From Pelagihabitans sp963760375 (GTDB lineage Bacteria; Bacteroidota; Bacteroidia; Flavobacteriales; Flavobacteriaceae): a stretch of DNA of 64,000 bases. The notes beneath the pieces are model-generated. The model was given only the letters and a program-made list of their open reading frames with translations, was not told the origin of the DNA and did no database searches. A program made the position numbers and the translations under genes. How positions within the stretch are numbered: the first letter of the stretch is position 1; every line of letters starts with the position of its first letter. Positions 44,568-54,113 of the stretch are shown here, one piece after another. Location: positions 124,001-188,000 of the forward strand of contig CAVXCS010000002.1 of assembly GCA_963760375.1 (NCBI GenBank), written 5' to 3'.

Positions 44568-45749
44568 ATGAAGGATGACTTTTTTACATACCAGGCACAG
44601 ACCACCCCCCATCCCTTGGCCATGGAAATTTCACGAGCCTCGGGCAGTTACATCTATGATGTTAAAGGTAATGCCCATCTCGATTTCGTAGCTGGCGTTT
44701 CCGCCTGTGGATTGGGGCATTGCCATCCCAAGGTGGTGGCGGCCATCAATGAACAGACCGCAAAATATATGCATGTCATGGTGTATGGGGAATACATCCA
44801 ACGACCAGCGGTAGCCTATGCAAAGTTGCTGGCATCCCTCCTGCCCCCTACCCTGGAAAGCACTTATTTGGTGAATTCCGGGACAGAGGCAATCGAAGGG
44901 GCCTTAAAACTGGCCCGAAGATTCACCGGACGTACCGAAATCGTATCCGCTGAGCTGGCCTATCACGGCAATACCATGGGTAGTTTGAGCGTCATGGGAT
45001 ACGAAGCCCGAAAAAGCGTTTTTAGGCCTTTGTTGCCCGATGTGCGCTTTATCAAGTTCAATGATTTAAAAGCCATCGCACAGATCACCGAAAAAACTGC
45101 GGCAGTATTACTGGAAACCATTCAAGGGGGCGCGGGCTTTATCCTTCCCGAGAACGACTACCTGAAAAAAGTAAGGCACCGCTGTGATGAGGTCGGCGCC
45201 CTTTTGATTTTGGACGAAATACAGCCCGGTTTCGGGCGAACCGGAAAATTGTTCGCTTTTGAACATTACCAATGCGTTCCCGATATTTTGGTGATGGGCA
45301 AGGGAATGGCCTCGGGGCTACCGGTCGGGGCCTTTACCGCTTCAAAGGAAATGATGGCGAGCCTTCAAACCAGTCCAAAATTGGGCCATATCACCACTTT
45401 TGGCGGAAATCCGGTGATTGCGGCGGCAAGTCTGGCCACCCTTAAGGAACTCACCGAATCCGATCTGATTCCCGGAACCCTGGAAAAAGAAAAATTATTC
45501 AGAAAATCGCTCGTACATCCACTGATCAAGGAAATACGCGGAAAGGGCCTAATGTTGGCGCTCCTGATGGAAAATGCCGAAATCGCCGATTATCTGGTCC
45601 TGGAATGTGCAAAAAGGGGGTTGATCCTCTTTTGGTTGCTTTTTGAACCCAAAGCGATCAGAATATCGCCGCCACTCACCATATCTGAAGAAGAAATTGA
45701 AAAGGGCTGTAGGCTGCTGCTACAGGCTTTATCCGACTACAAACAATAA
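44568..45749 (+). CDS. Class III pyridoxal-phosphate aminotransferase
   Basis: 393 residues. VSACGLGHCHPKVVAA, NSGTEAIEGALKLARRFTG, AYHGNTMGSLSVMG, LILDEIQPGFGRTGKLFAFE and the PLP-lysine region VMGKGMASGLPVGAF (Lys245) define the class III/AGAT-II family. Relatives act on ornithine, GABA or acetylornithine; the substrate is unresolved and no arg genes are nearby. Tight spacing to the OstA-like gene suggests co-transcription rather than a shared pathway. Confidence 0.93.
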   Translation: MKDDFFTYQAQTTPHPLAMEISRASGSYIYDVKGNAHLDFVAGVSACGLGHCHPKVVAAINEQTAKYMHVMVYGEYIQRPAVAYAKLLASLLPPTLESTYLVNSGTEAIEGALKLARRFTGRTEIVSAELAYHGNTMGSLSVMGYEARKSVFRPLLPDVRFIKFNDLKAIAQITEKTAAVLLETIQGGAGFILPENDYLKKVRHRCDEVGALLILDEIQPGFGRTGKLFAFEHYQCVPDILVMGKGMASGLPVGAFTASKEMMASLQTSPKLGHITTFGGNPVIAAASLATLKELTESDLIPGTLEKEKLFRKSLVHPLIKEIRGKGLMLALLMENAEIADYLVLECAKRGLILFWLLFEPKAIRISPPLTISEEEIEKGCRLLLQALSDYKQ

Positions 45750-45790
45750 AGTGTTAACTAATTTGTTAATAATATAGCCTAATCCGCGAA

Positions 45791-45819
45791 TTGTAGGTAG
45801 GATCAAAAGACTATTTTTA
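45791..45819 (+). promoter_or_regulatory. Promoter of the TPR gene
   Basis: TTG (45791-45793), 18 bases, then TATTTTTA (45812-45819), seven of eight bases of TAnnTTTG. It ends 27 bases before the ATG at 45847. Confidence 0.6.
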
Positions 45820-45846
45820 AAACCATAGTTTAACCAATACGTTCCT

Positions 45847-47247
45847 ATGGCATTAGAATCTGAGGAAAGACCAAGCCAGTCAATTACCAAGTTCGAATCC
45901 ATGCTCAAGACCGATGACGTCTATTTCTTTGATGCTGAGGACTTTGAGGAAATCATCCACCACTATCTCAACCATGGAAAAATAGCCCTGGCCAAAAAAG
46001 CAATCAAAATAGGTTTACAGCAGCACCCTGCTTCTGTCGAGCTCAAATTATTGGATGTGGAGGTACTGGTGTTCGAAAACAATCTGGAATTGGCCGAACG
46101 AATGCTCGATGAACTTCAGGTACTCGACGGCAATAATGAAGAAATCTTCATTCAACGGGCCAACATCTTTTCCAAAAAAGACAATCATGAAGCGGCGGTC
46201 GATCTACTACAGAAAGCCCTGACTTTGACCGACGATACCTTCGACATACACTCCTTGTTGGGGATGGAATATCTGTTCATGGACGATTTTATGCGGGCTA
46301 AGGAAAATTTCATGAAATGCGTGGCCTTTGACGAACAGGATTATTCTGCCTTGTACAACGTGGTATACTGTTTCGAGTTTTTGGAAGACTATGACGGGGC
46401 GATTACCTATCTGAACGACTACCTTGAAAGAAACCCATACTGCGAAGTGGCTTGGCACCAATTGGGCAAGCAGTACTATACCAAAAAAATGTTTCCGGAA
46501 GCCTTGGCCGCCTTCGATTTTGCCATCATTTCCGATGATGGCTTTATGGGTGCCTATTTCGAAAAAGGAAAGGTTCTCGAAAAATTGGCCAAATATGAAG
46601 CGGCCATAGAGAACTATGAAACCACCTTGAAACTTGAAGACCCCACTTCGCACGCCTATTTGCGAATAGGCCGGTGCTACGAGAAATTGGGCAACCTGGA
46701 GATGGCCAAATACCATTATTACAAAACGGTTCATGAAGATCCGCTTCTGGATAAGGGATGGTTGATGATCACCGAATTCTATTATAAAAAAGGAGATTAT
46801 AAAAAAGCGCTCCACTACATCAACAAAGCCCTCAACATAGATGGTGACAATCCTGACTATTGGAAAAAATGCGGGAAGATCCATGTGGCTTTGCGCGATT
46901 TTGACAATGCCGATTTTGCCTATAAACACGCCATCGATATGGGCAATTATGAATTGGACACCTGGTTCAGTTGGGCGGAAGTTTCGAAATTGGACAACAA
47001 TTTGGATACTGCCCTGGGTATTTTGTCGCAGTGCCACGAATTTTTTCCGGAGCGAGTTGAAATCCTTTATAAGAGGGCGGGATATTATCTATTGAAAGGA
47101 GATAAGATCAATGGCCGTATCAGTTTAATGAATGCCCTTAGGAAAGATCTTAAAAAACTTTCGCTCTTCACCGCAGAGTTTCCTCAATTCAGCCAACTCG
47201 ATTGGGTTTTGGAAGTGGTCTCGGCTTCCAAAAAAACACCTCGATAA
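45847..47247 (+). CDS. Cytoplasmic tetratricopeptide repeat protein
   Basis: 466 residues, no signal peptide. Nearly the whole chain is a TPR superhelix of roughly eleven repeats; the best examples are FDIHSLLGMEYLFMDDFMRA, EVAWHQLGKQYYTKKMFPEA, SHAYLRIGRCYEKLGNLEMA and PDYWKKCGKIHVALRDFDNA. TPR proteins act as protein-docking scaffolds. The binding partner is unknown; it sits between an aminotransferase and the DUF368 pair. Confidence 0.93.
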   Translation: MALESEERPSQSITKFESMLKTDDVYFFDAEDFEEIIHHYLNHGKIALAKKAIKIGLQQHPASVELKLLDVEVLVFENNLELAERMLDELQVLDGNNEEIFIQRANIFSKKDNHEAAVDLLQKALTLTDDTFDIHSLLGMEYLFMDDFMRAKENFMKCVAFDEQDYSALYNVVYCFEFLEDYDGAITYLNDYLERNPYCEVAWHQLGKQYYTKKMFPEALAAFDFAIISDDGFMGAYFEKGKVLEKLAKYEAAIENYETTLKLEDPTSHAYLRIGRCYEKLGNLEMAKYHYYKTVHEDPLLDKGWLMITEFYYKKGDYKKALHYINKALNIDGDNPDYWKKCGKIHVALRDFDNADFAYKHAIDMGNYELDTWFSWAEVSKLDNNLDTALGILSQCHEFFPERVEILYKRAGYYLLKGDKINGRISLMNALRKDLKKLSLFTAEFPQFSQLDWVLEVVSASKKTPR

Positions 47248-47380
47248 TTAAGTTAATTTTATCTATTCCATCTTGGGCGCTTCCCCGTATTTGTCCATAT
47301 TTGTATTGGCCAATAATAGGGAGCCCATGCCGATCCCATACGGTTGGTTCCCAAGGCCGAAATGCTTGAAAAGGAATTGT

Positions 47381-47388
47381 TATTTTTG
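47381..47388 (+). promoter_or_regulatory. -7 promoter element before the DUF368 pair
   Basis: TATTTTTG, full match, 42 bases before the preferred ATG at 47431. The TSS would fall near 47395, at the alternative upstream start codon (TTG at 47398), which favours 47431 as the real start. Confidence 0.5.
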
Positions 47389-47430
47389 AAGCATTAATTG
47401 AAATGCCCCAATAAAAATGGCCCAGATTTT

Positions 47431-48348
47431 ATGAAAGAACGCAACCTGTTCCAATATGCAGTGATCACCTTAAAAGGAATGGCCATGGGTGCGGCCGATG
47501 TGGTTCCGGGAGTCTCTGGAGGCACCATAGCCTTTATTTCAGGTATTTATGAAGAACTGATCACTTCGATCAACAATGTGAACCTGTCCTTGATCGCAAC
47601 TTGGAAACGCGACGGATTTAAAGCATGCTGGTCTCAGTTGAACGGCAACTTTTTGGTAGCACTTTTCTTGGGCATCTTCATCAGCCTGTTCTCACTTGCC
47701 GCTTTGGTGAGCTGGCTTTTGGAAAATGAACCCATTTTGTTGTGGTCCTTCTTTTTTGGGCTCGTGGTGGCCAGCATTCTTTTTGTCGGAAAGGAAATAG
47801 AGCAGTGGCGACCGGTCACTTTCCTCATGCTTTTTATAGGGGCGGCAATCGCATATTTCATCACCACACTGCCCCCAAGCGATAATATTGCCGGGCTGCC
47901 CTATTTGTTTTTGTGCGGTGCCTTGGCCGTTTGTGCCATGATACTTCCCGGTATTTCCGGCGCGTTCATTTTGGTGCTCCTCGGGTCGTACAAGACCATT
48001 CTTGATGCGGTACATGAGGTGGATCTGAAAGTCATCGTCACCGTGGGATTGGGCGCGGTATTCGGTCTGCTCAGCTTTGCCAAATTGCTCAAATGGATGT
48101 TCAGTAATTATAAAAATATTACACTTGCCATACTAACCGGCTTTATTGTGGGCTCATTGCCAAAAATTTGGCCATGGAAGGAAGTATTGGAGACCCGTAT
48201 TTTTGGTGACAAGATCATTACCGTGAAAGAACAGAACATCTCCCCCTTTGCCTATGAAGGTGAAAACCAACTTTGGTTCGCCCTTATGGCGGCCTTGGGG
48301 GGTTTCTTGCTTATTCTTTTGCTCGAAAAACTCGCCGCTAAAAAATAA
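47431..48348 (+). CDS. DUF368 (PopT-like) polyprenyl-phosphate transporter, copy 1
   Basis: 305 residues, about eight membrane helices. Family hallmark PG-x-SG motifs occur in both halves: VVPGVSGGTIAFISGIYEEL and MILPGISGAFILVLLGSY, giving an inverted-repeat topology. DUF368 proteins (PopT) recycle undecaprenyl phosphate to the cytoplasmic leaflet for cell-wall and O-antigen synthesis. The start at 47431 (MKERNLFQYA) is favoured over 47398. Followed after 12 bases by a paralogue. Confidence 0.92.
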   Translation: MKERNLFQYAVITLKGMAMGAADVVPGVSGGTIAFISGIYEELITSINNVNLSLIATWKRDGFKACWSQLNGNFLVALFLGIFISLFSLAALVSWLLENEPILLWSFFFGLVVASILFVGKEIEQWRPVTFLMLFIGAAIAYFITTLPPSDNIAGLPYLFLCGALAVCAMILPGISGAFILVLLGSYKTILDAVHEVDLKVIVTVGLGAVFGLLSFAKLLKWMFSNYKNITLAILTGFIVGSLPKIWPWKEVLETRIFGDKIITVKEQNISPFAYEGENQLWFALMAALGGFLLILLLEKLAAKK

Positions 48349-48360
48349 TGATCCTGCCAC

Positions 48361-49374
48361 ATGTACGAACCAAGGTCCTTTTTAGATAAATTTTTTCTGG
48401 TGATCAAGGGACTTTGTATGGGTGCTGCGAACAAAGTGCCCGGTGTATCGGGGGGCATCGTGGCATTTGTGGGCGGTTTTTATGTTGAATTCATCTACTC
48501 CCTTCAAAAAATCAACATCAAGGCATTTCGACTGCTCATCAATGGTCGTTTCAAAAGCTTTTATCGATATGTCAACGGCACTTTTTTAAGCCTGCTGATT
48601 TTTGGCATGTTGGTCAGTTACTTCAGTATTTCCAAGATTTTGGACTATTTTTTGGAGCGTAAAGAACTCTTCGTCTGGGCGGCTTTCTTCGGAATGATAC
48701 TGGGCTCCATCTATTTTATTGCCAAGGATTTCAAACACTGGAACAAAAAAACCATTACGGCAGGCCTGATCGGCTTGATCGTTGGCATTTCGATCAGTTT
48801 TTTGAGTCCGGCCAAGGAAAACGACAATTTGTTATTTATCTTTTTATGTGGCATGATCAGTGTTTCTGGCATGACCTTGCCCGGACTATCAGGTTCCTTT
48901 ATTCTGATATTGCTCGGGAACTACGTGCTGTTACTGGTCGATTCGGTCAATGCCCTCTACGATACCTTTGCGGAAATGATTCGGGGCGATTTCAGTTTCA
49001 TAAACAACCTGGAAAGACTATATACCCTTAAAATTTTGGCCGTTTTTACGGCGGGTTCGGCCACCGGACTGGTAACCCTGTCACATATCCTGACCTATGT
49101 TTTAAAACACTACAAACACATCACGACCGCCACCATCATCGGTTTCATAACCGGTTCTTTGGGGGTTGTGTGGCCCTGGAAAAAGACCATCTATAGAACC
49201 GATCATTTGGGCCAGCTGTTCCTCGACTCCAATGGCAAGGCGATCATCGTAAATTATGAGCGTTACCTTCCTGAATTCGGCATTTCGGAGACCTGGTGGG
49301 CATTGTTTTTTATCATTTTGGGAATCACTATATTATTGGGATTGGACTGGTATGGCAAAAACAGGAAAAAGTAA
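48361..49374 (+). CDS. DUF368 (PopT-like) polyprenyl-phosphate transporter, copy 2
   Basis: 337 residues. Same architecture as the gene before it: NKVPGVSGGIVAFVGGFYVEF in the first half and MTLPGLSGSFILILLGNY in the second. Sequence divergence from copy 1 is considerable, so the duplication is old. It overlaps the aroE start by 23 bases. Copies may handle different lipid carriers or form a pair (inference). Confidence 0.92.
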   Translation: MYEPRSFLDKFFLVIKGLCMGAANKVPGVSGGIVAFVGGFYVEFIYSLQKINIKAFRLLINGRFKSFYRYVNGTFLSLLIFGMLVSYFSISKILDYFLERKELFVWAAFFGMILGSIYFIAKDFKHWNKKTITAGLIGLIVGISISFLSPAKENDNLLFIFLCGMISVSGMTLPGLSGSFILILLGNYVLLLVDSVNALYDTFAEMIRGDFSFINNLERLYTLKILAVFTAGSATGLVTLSHILTYVLKHYKHITTATIIGFITGSLGVVWPWKKTIYRTDHLGQLFLDSNGKAIIVNYERYLPEFGISETWWALFFIILGITILLGLDWYGKNRKK

Positions 49375-50119
49375 ATTTAGGTACGGTTTGGTGGGAAGGA
49401 ACATCTCGTATTCCTTTTCCAGGGGCTATTTCCTCAAAAAATTCGAGGCCCAAGGGTTGCATGACCATTCCTATGAAAACTTTGATCTGCCCCAAATCGA
49501 TGCCTTTGCGCAATTGATGAAAACCCAAATCGATATTTGCGGTTTAAACGTAACCATTCCATATAAGGAAGCCATTATACCTTATTTGGACGAATTGGAC
49601 GCCACTGCCCGAAAAATAGGAGCCGTCAATACGATAAAAATTGAAGGGGAATCGCTCATAGGTTATAATACCGACGTATACGGCTTTCGCAAAGCCTTGG
49701 AGCCCCTGCTGAAAAAAAACCATCGCCGGTCGCTCATTCTTGGAACTGGTGGGGCTTCTAAAGCCGTGGCTTTCGTTTTGGACGAATTGGGGATTGCACA
49801 CCAAGGGGTGTCGAGAACACCCACAGCGCAGCAGATAGACTATGGATCTTTGAACGAAACGATCATGCAGGAAAACCCGATTTTGGTGAACTGTACCCCC
49901 TTGGGCACCTACCCAAATATTCTTGACAAACCTCCGATCCCCTACGAATTCATAGGCCCTGAACATTTGTTGTTCGATTTGATCTATAATCCGGAAAAAT
50001 CGGCCTTCCTCCAAGAGGGGGAAATCCGCGGTGCAACCTTCTCCAACGGGCTTGGCATGCTGGAACTACAGGCCGAGAAAGCTTGGGAAATATGGACAGG
50101 CACAAAACTGTCCCCATAA
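49352..50119 (+). CDS. aroE: Shikimate dehydrogenase
   Basis: 255 residues from the ATG at 49352, inside the end of the DUF368 gene; a start at 49256 would overlap it by 119 bases. NVTIPYKEAI with catalytic Lys72, KIGAVNTI, YNTDVYGF with the catalytic Asp, and the nucleotide-binding ILGTGGASKAVAFVL are all present; the end has FSNGLGMLELQAEKAWEIW. Reduces 3-dehydroshikimate in aromatic amino acid synthesis. Slightly shorter than E. coli AroE (272). Confidence 0.96.
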   Translation: MAKTGKSKFRYGLVGRNISYSFSRGYFLKKFEAQGLHDHSYENFDLPQIDAFAQLMKTQIDICGLNVTIPYKEAIIPYLDELDATARKIGAVNTIKIEGESLIGYNTDVYGFRKALEPLLKKNHRRSLILGTGGASKAVAFVLDELGIAHQGVSRTPTAQQIDYGSLNETIMQENPILVNCTPLGTYPNILDKPPIPYEFIGPEHLLFDLIYNPEKSAFLQEGEIRGATFSNGLGMLELQAEKAWEIWTGTKLSP

Positions 50120-50196
50120 CCGCAACACCCCTCATAAAAGCTACGACAAAGACTGGAGTTGACCACTGGTAAGGGCCTTTTCGTTCGAAATACCCA

Positions 50197-50223
50197 TTGG
50201 AAAAGACTTTTGCATTAACTTTG
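50197..50223 (+). promoter_or_regulatory. Promoter of the DUF349 gene
   Basis: TTG (50197-50199), 16 bases, then TAACTTTG (50216-50223), a perfect -7 element. It overlaps the longest possible reading frame of the gene, showing that the coding start must lie downstream of about 50230 (ATG 50254 or 50284). Confidence 0.65.
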
Positions 50224-50283
50224 TCATTAGATGGGTTGTCACTATCTTCCCTTATGATAGGGATAACCGGAAAACTTGGAGAA

Positions 50284-52440
50284 ATGCCAGAAGAGAAAGA
50301 ACAGGAAATACAGGAGTCGAAAAAGAAAAAGGACAAACGTGTGCAGCGCGATCTGGTTTCTGGACTGGAAGAGCACCTTCAAGATGACAATTTGGACGAG
50401 ATGGAAGGTACTAAGGTGAAGGCGCCCAAAAAAAAGGCAGCAAAAAAAGAATCCCAAAAATTAAGTCCGGGAAAAGACGAACAGGAAAACGCCCCCATTG
50501 AGGAAAAGGTTGCACGGGAGGAGCAATCAAGTATTTCGGCCGATGGCGGAAAAATCAAGACTGAAGACGAAGAGACACATGAAGCGGTTCAATCCGAGAT
50601 AGACGATGAGAATGCGGAGGATGCCGAAGACCATGAAAACAAAAACCGCCACCATATCCCCCTTTTGGATTACCATTCAATGCCGATGGAGAATTTGGTG
50701 GGCGAACTGCAAAGATTGGTACGAAACGAGAAGGTGCAGGCCATCAAAAGGCATGTTGAAGGTATCAAACATGAATTTGATCTTAAATTTCAGGATTTTC
50801 TCGAAGGCAAAAAAGAAGAATTTGTCAACGCGGGCGGCAATGAAGTTGATTTTAAGTACAATTCCAACACCAAACGCCAGTTCAACGAAGTTTATGCCGA
50901 TTATCGTGAAAAGCGTGACCATTATTATAAAAACCTGGAAAAAAGCCTCAAGGAAAACCTGGCCGATCGTTTGTCGATCATCGATGAGCTCAAAGGTCTG
51001 GTGAATATGGAAGAGGATATCAACACCACCTACAATAGTTTTAAATCATTACAGGAACGATGGCGACAAGCAGGACCTATTCCACGAGCCAATTACAATG
51101 ATGTTTGGCGAACCTATCAGCACCATATTGAAATATTCTATGACTTCCTGTCGCTCAACAGGGAACTTCGAGATCTCGATTTCAAGCACAACTTGGAGGA
51201 AAAAACAAAACTGGTGGAAAGCGCCGAAGCCTTGGCCAAAGAAAAAGACCTTGGAAAAGCTTTCAGAGACCTTCAGGAATTGCACAAAATCTGGAAAGAG
51301 GAAATTGGCCCAGTTGACCGGGAACACCGCGACGCCATATGGGAACGGTTCAGCAACGCCACCAAAGCCCTGCACCTCAGAAGACAAGAGCAGCTCAAGG
51401 AACTGGAGCAGGTTTACGAGGCGAACTTATTGAAGAAAAATGAAATCATAGCACAGATCGATGCTTTGGCGGCAGAGGTGGCCAACAACCATAGGGCCTT
51501 GCAGCAACAGATCAAATTGGTGAACACCCTAAGGGATTCGTTTTTCAAGGCCGGCAAAGTACCGCAAAGGGCCAACGAAGAAAATTGGGGGGCCTTTAAA
51601 GCGGCAACCCGAAAATTCAACCACAAGAAAAATACCTTTTACAAAAACCTCAAAAAAGAACAGCAGCACAACCTCGATCAAAAAAGGGCATTATTGGCCC
51701 TGGCAATCGAACTTAAAGACAGTGAAGACTGGGAAATGGCCACCCAGGAAATGAAACGGATACAGAACGAATGGAAAAAAATCGGCCATGTACCACGCAA
51801 ATTTTCCGATCGGCTCTGGGAAGAATTCAAAAATGCCTGCAATCACTATTTCGAAAGGCTGCATTCGTTAAAAAACAGTGCCCATAAGCAGGAAGCCGAA
51901 AACTTGGAAAAGAAGAATGCCGGCCTTGATCGCTTGCGCCAATTTTCCTTGAGCGGGGATCGGGACAAGGATATCGCCCAATTGAAGGGGTTTATTGCGG
52001 AATGGAAATCCTACGGCAGGGTACCCTACAAAGACAAAAACATCGATCAAAAGTTCAACAAGATCCTGGATGCCATATTCAAAAAATTGGATATTGGCAG
52101 AAAGGAGGCCGAGTTGATGAAATATGGCAATAAAATACAGCAATTGGCAAAAGCCGACGACCATGGGCGCGCCCTTGGGAACGAAAGGCAATTCATCCGT
52201 AAAAAATTGGATGAAACCAAGGCCGAAATAAGACAACTTGAAAACAACCTTCAGTTTTTTTCGAACGGCTCGGAAGACAACCCGATCGTGCAGGAAGTGA
52301 TCAAAAAAATTGACAGGCATCGGGAAGATTTGGAAACCTGGAAGGGAAAACTGAAAAAACTGAACATTGCAGAGAATAGTCTGAACAGGGCGGCAGATGA
52401 GGCTTCCGAAGAAGATGTTGAAGGTTCTGAAGAAGGGTAG
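50284..52440 (+). CDS. DUF349 repeat protein
   Basis: 718 residues from the ATG at 50284. The first ~120 residues are low-complexity and charged (KKKKDKRVQRD, PKKKAAKKE). Then at least five DUF349 repeats with the W-x5-P-x8-W pattern: RWRQAGPIPRANYNDVW, IWKEEIGPVDREHRDAIW, FFKAGKVPQRANEENW, EWKKIGHVPRKFSDRLW and EWKSYGRVPYKDKNID. The protein is almost all helical, probably coiled coil. Its role in Bacteroidota is unknown. The acidic tail (ASEEDVEGSEEG) ends 13 bases before the next gene. Confidence 0.9.
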   Translation: MPEEKEQEIQESKKKKDKRVQRDLVSGLEEHLQDDNLDEMEGTKVKAPKKKAAKKESQKLSPGKDEQENAPIEEKVAREEQSSISADGGKIKTEDEETHEAVQSEIDDENAEDAEDHENKNRHHIPLLDYHSMPMENLVGELQRLVRNEKVQAIKRHVEGIKHEFDLKFQDFLEGKKEEFVNAGGNEVDFKYNSNTKRQFNEVYADYREKRDHYYKNLEKSLKENLADRLSIIDELKGLVNMEEDINTTYNSFKSLQERWRQAGPIPRANYNDVWRTYQHHIEIFYDFLSLNRELRDLDFKHNLEEKTKLVESAEALAKEKDLGKAFRDLQELHKIWKEEIGPVDREHRDAIWERFSNATKALHLRRQEQLKELEQVYEANLLKKNEIIAQIDALAAEVANNHRALQQQIKLVNTLRDSFFKAGKVPQRANEENWGAFKAATRKFNHKKNTFYKNLKKEQQHNLDQKRALLALAIELKDSEDWEMATQEMKRIQNEWKKIGHVPRKFSDRLWEEFKNACNHYFERLHSLKNSAHKQEAENLEKKNAGLDRLRQFSLSGDRDKDIAQLKGFIAEWKSYGRVPYKDKNIDQKFNKILDAIFKKLDIGRKEAELMKYGNKIQQLAKADDHGRALGNERQFIRKKLDETKAEIRQLENNLQFFSNGSEDNPIVQEVIKKIDRHREDLETWKGKLKKLNIAENSLNRAADEASEEDVEGSEEG

Positions 52441-52452
52441 GATTCAAAAAAC

Positions 52453-54048
52453 ATGCGATATATGAAGAATATTCGGGCCATGATCCAAAAAATGGCGTTG
52501 GCAGCCCTTATCCTTTTCCTCGGCTGCAAAAACAATACACAGCAACAAGAGCAGGAAACCAAAAAATTGCCGCGTATTGCCATAGCTGGCCTGGCGATAG
52601 AGTCAAGTACTTTTTCGCCTGCCCTGACCCATGAAGAAGCCTTTCATGCAAAAGAGGCCGATTCCGTTTTCGCCTTTTATCCTTTCCTTTCACCCGATTC
52701 CTTGGACAGAAAAAGGGCGGACTGGGTACCGACATTGCGTGCCCATGCCCTTCCCGGGGGAACCGTGACACGTGAGGCTTATGAATCGTTGGTCGGAAAA
52801 ACCCTTAAGATGCTCAAGGACGGTGCGCCGTACGATGGTCTTTTCTTCGATATCCACGGGGCGATGAGCGTGGTAGGGTTGGAGGATCCCGAAGGGGACT
52901 TCATAACCCGAATAAGGGAAGTCATCGGTAAGGGGCCCATGATATCGACTTCCATGGACCTCCATGGAAACGTTTCGAAACGACTTGCCGAACATACCGA
53001 TCTCATTACCTGTTATCGCATGGCCCCCCACGAAGACGCCCTAGAATCTAAAAAAAGGGCCGTTGATCTGCTTTTAGAGCGACTTGAAAACGGTAAGGGA
53101 AAACCAAAGTACAAGGCATGGATACCCGTGCCCATTTTATTGCCAGGGGAAAAGACGAGCACGAGAATTGAGCCGGGCAAAGGTTTGTATGCCAAAGTAG
53201 GCCCCGCGGCCAACCAGGAAGGGATTCTGGACGCTGCCATCTGGATCGGCTATGCCTGGGCAGACGAACCCCGCAACCATGCCGTGGTAATGGTCACCGG
53301 CGATGATGGCGACAAGGTAACGGCCACAGCCGAACAACTTGCCAACAACTTTTGGGAGGTTAGGGACGAATTTGAATTTGTTGCCCCGACCGCAACCTTG
53401 GAACAAAGCCTCAACCTGGCCTTGGCCAGTAAAAAACACCCCTTTTTTATCAGTGATATGGGCGACAACCCCACTGCGGGAGGCGCAGGGGATGTCTCCT
53501 GGACATTAAAGGAGATCTTGTCCAGAAAAGAATTCAAATCTGAAAAGGGGCCTTCGGTCATCTATGCTTCCATTCCCGGACCCGAGCTGGTTGAAAAGGC
53601 CCTTATTGCCGGAGTGGGTGCCCACATCGAAGCCTTTGTAGGTGCTGCGGTAGACGATCGTTTTGCGCCACCAGTGAAACTGTCCGGAACGATCATGGCC
53701 ATCTTGGAGGGCGATATCAACGCCGAAACCGAAGTGGTGGTCAAGGTGGGGAGTATCAATGTCATCGTCACCAAAAAACGCAAGCCCTATCACCGGGAGG
53801 CCGATTTTACAAAATTGGGGCTCAACCCTAGGGAAACCGATATCGTCATCGTCAAAATTGGGTATTTGGTACCCGAACTCTACGACATGCGGGCCGATTG
53901 GATCATGGCCACGACCCCGGGCGGGGTAGATCAGGATCTGGAGCGATTGGGCTACAAAAGAATCAACAGGCCCATGTTCCCCTTGGACAAGGATATGGTG
54001 CGTCCAAATTTGAAAGCACAACTGATCCGGTCTTCCGAGGACATTTGA
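52453..54048 (+). CDS. M81 family metallopeptidase-like (MlrC) lipoprotein
   Basis: 531 residues. Lipobox FLGC (Cys25 of the longest frame; ATG 52462 is an alternative start). MlrC/DUF1485 features: RIAIAGLAIESSTFSPA at the start, YDGLFFDIHGAMSV with the metal-type Asp and His, STSMDLHGNVS and ADLITCYRMAPHED-like segment (residues ~175-195). MlrC is a Zn peptidase acting on linearised microcystin; most relatives have unknown peptide or amino-acid substrates. Being lipidated, it probably acts in the periplasm. Confidence 0.9.
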   Translation: MRYMKNIRAMIQKMALAALILFLGCKNNTQQQEQETKKLPRIAIAGLAIESSTFSPALTHEEAFHAKEADSVFAFYPFLSPDSLDRKRADWVPTLRAHALPGGTVTREAYESLVGKTLKMLKDGAPYDGLFFDIHGAMSVVGLEDPEGDFITRIREVIGKGPMISTSMDLHGNVSKRLAEHTDLITCYRMAPHEDALESKKRAVDLLLERLENGKGKPKYKAWIPVPILLPGEKTSTRIEPGKGLYAKVGPAANQEGILDAAIWIGYAWADEPRNHAVVMVTGDDGDKVTATAEQLANNFWEVRDEFEFVAPTATLEQSLNLALASKKHPFFISDMGDNPTAGGAGDVSWTLKEILSRKEFKSEKGPSVIYASIPGPELVEKALIAGVGAHIEAFVGAAVDDRFAPPVKLSGTIMAILEGDINAETEVVVKVGSINVIVTKKRKPYHREADFTKLGLNPRETDIVIVKIGYLVPELYDMRADWIMATTPGGVDQDLERLGYKRINRPMFPLDKDMVRPNLKAQLIRSSEDI

Positions 54049-54113
54049 GTTCGGTAGACCGGACCTTCAAAAAATGAACCCATGCCTTCCAAACTATTGG
54101 AATAGAGGGTAAG

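Noticed and set aside
45891..45900. GTTCGAATCC, the T-loop sequence of a tRNA
   Set aside because: It lies within the TPR coding frame, with no acceptor stem or anticodon arm around it.
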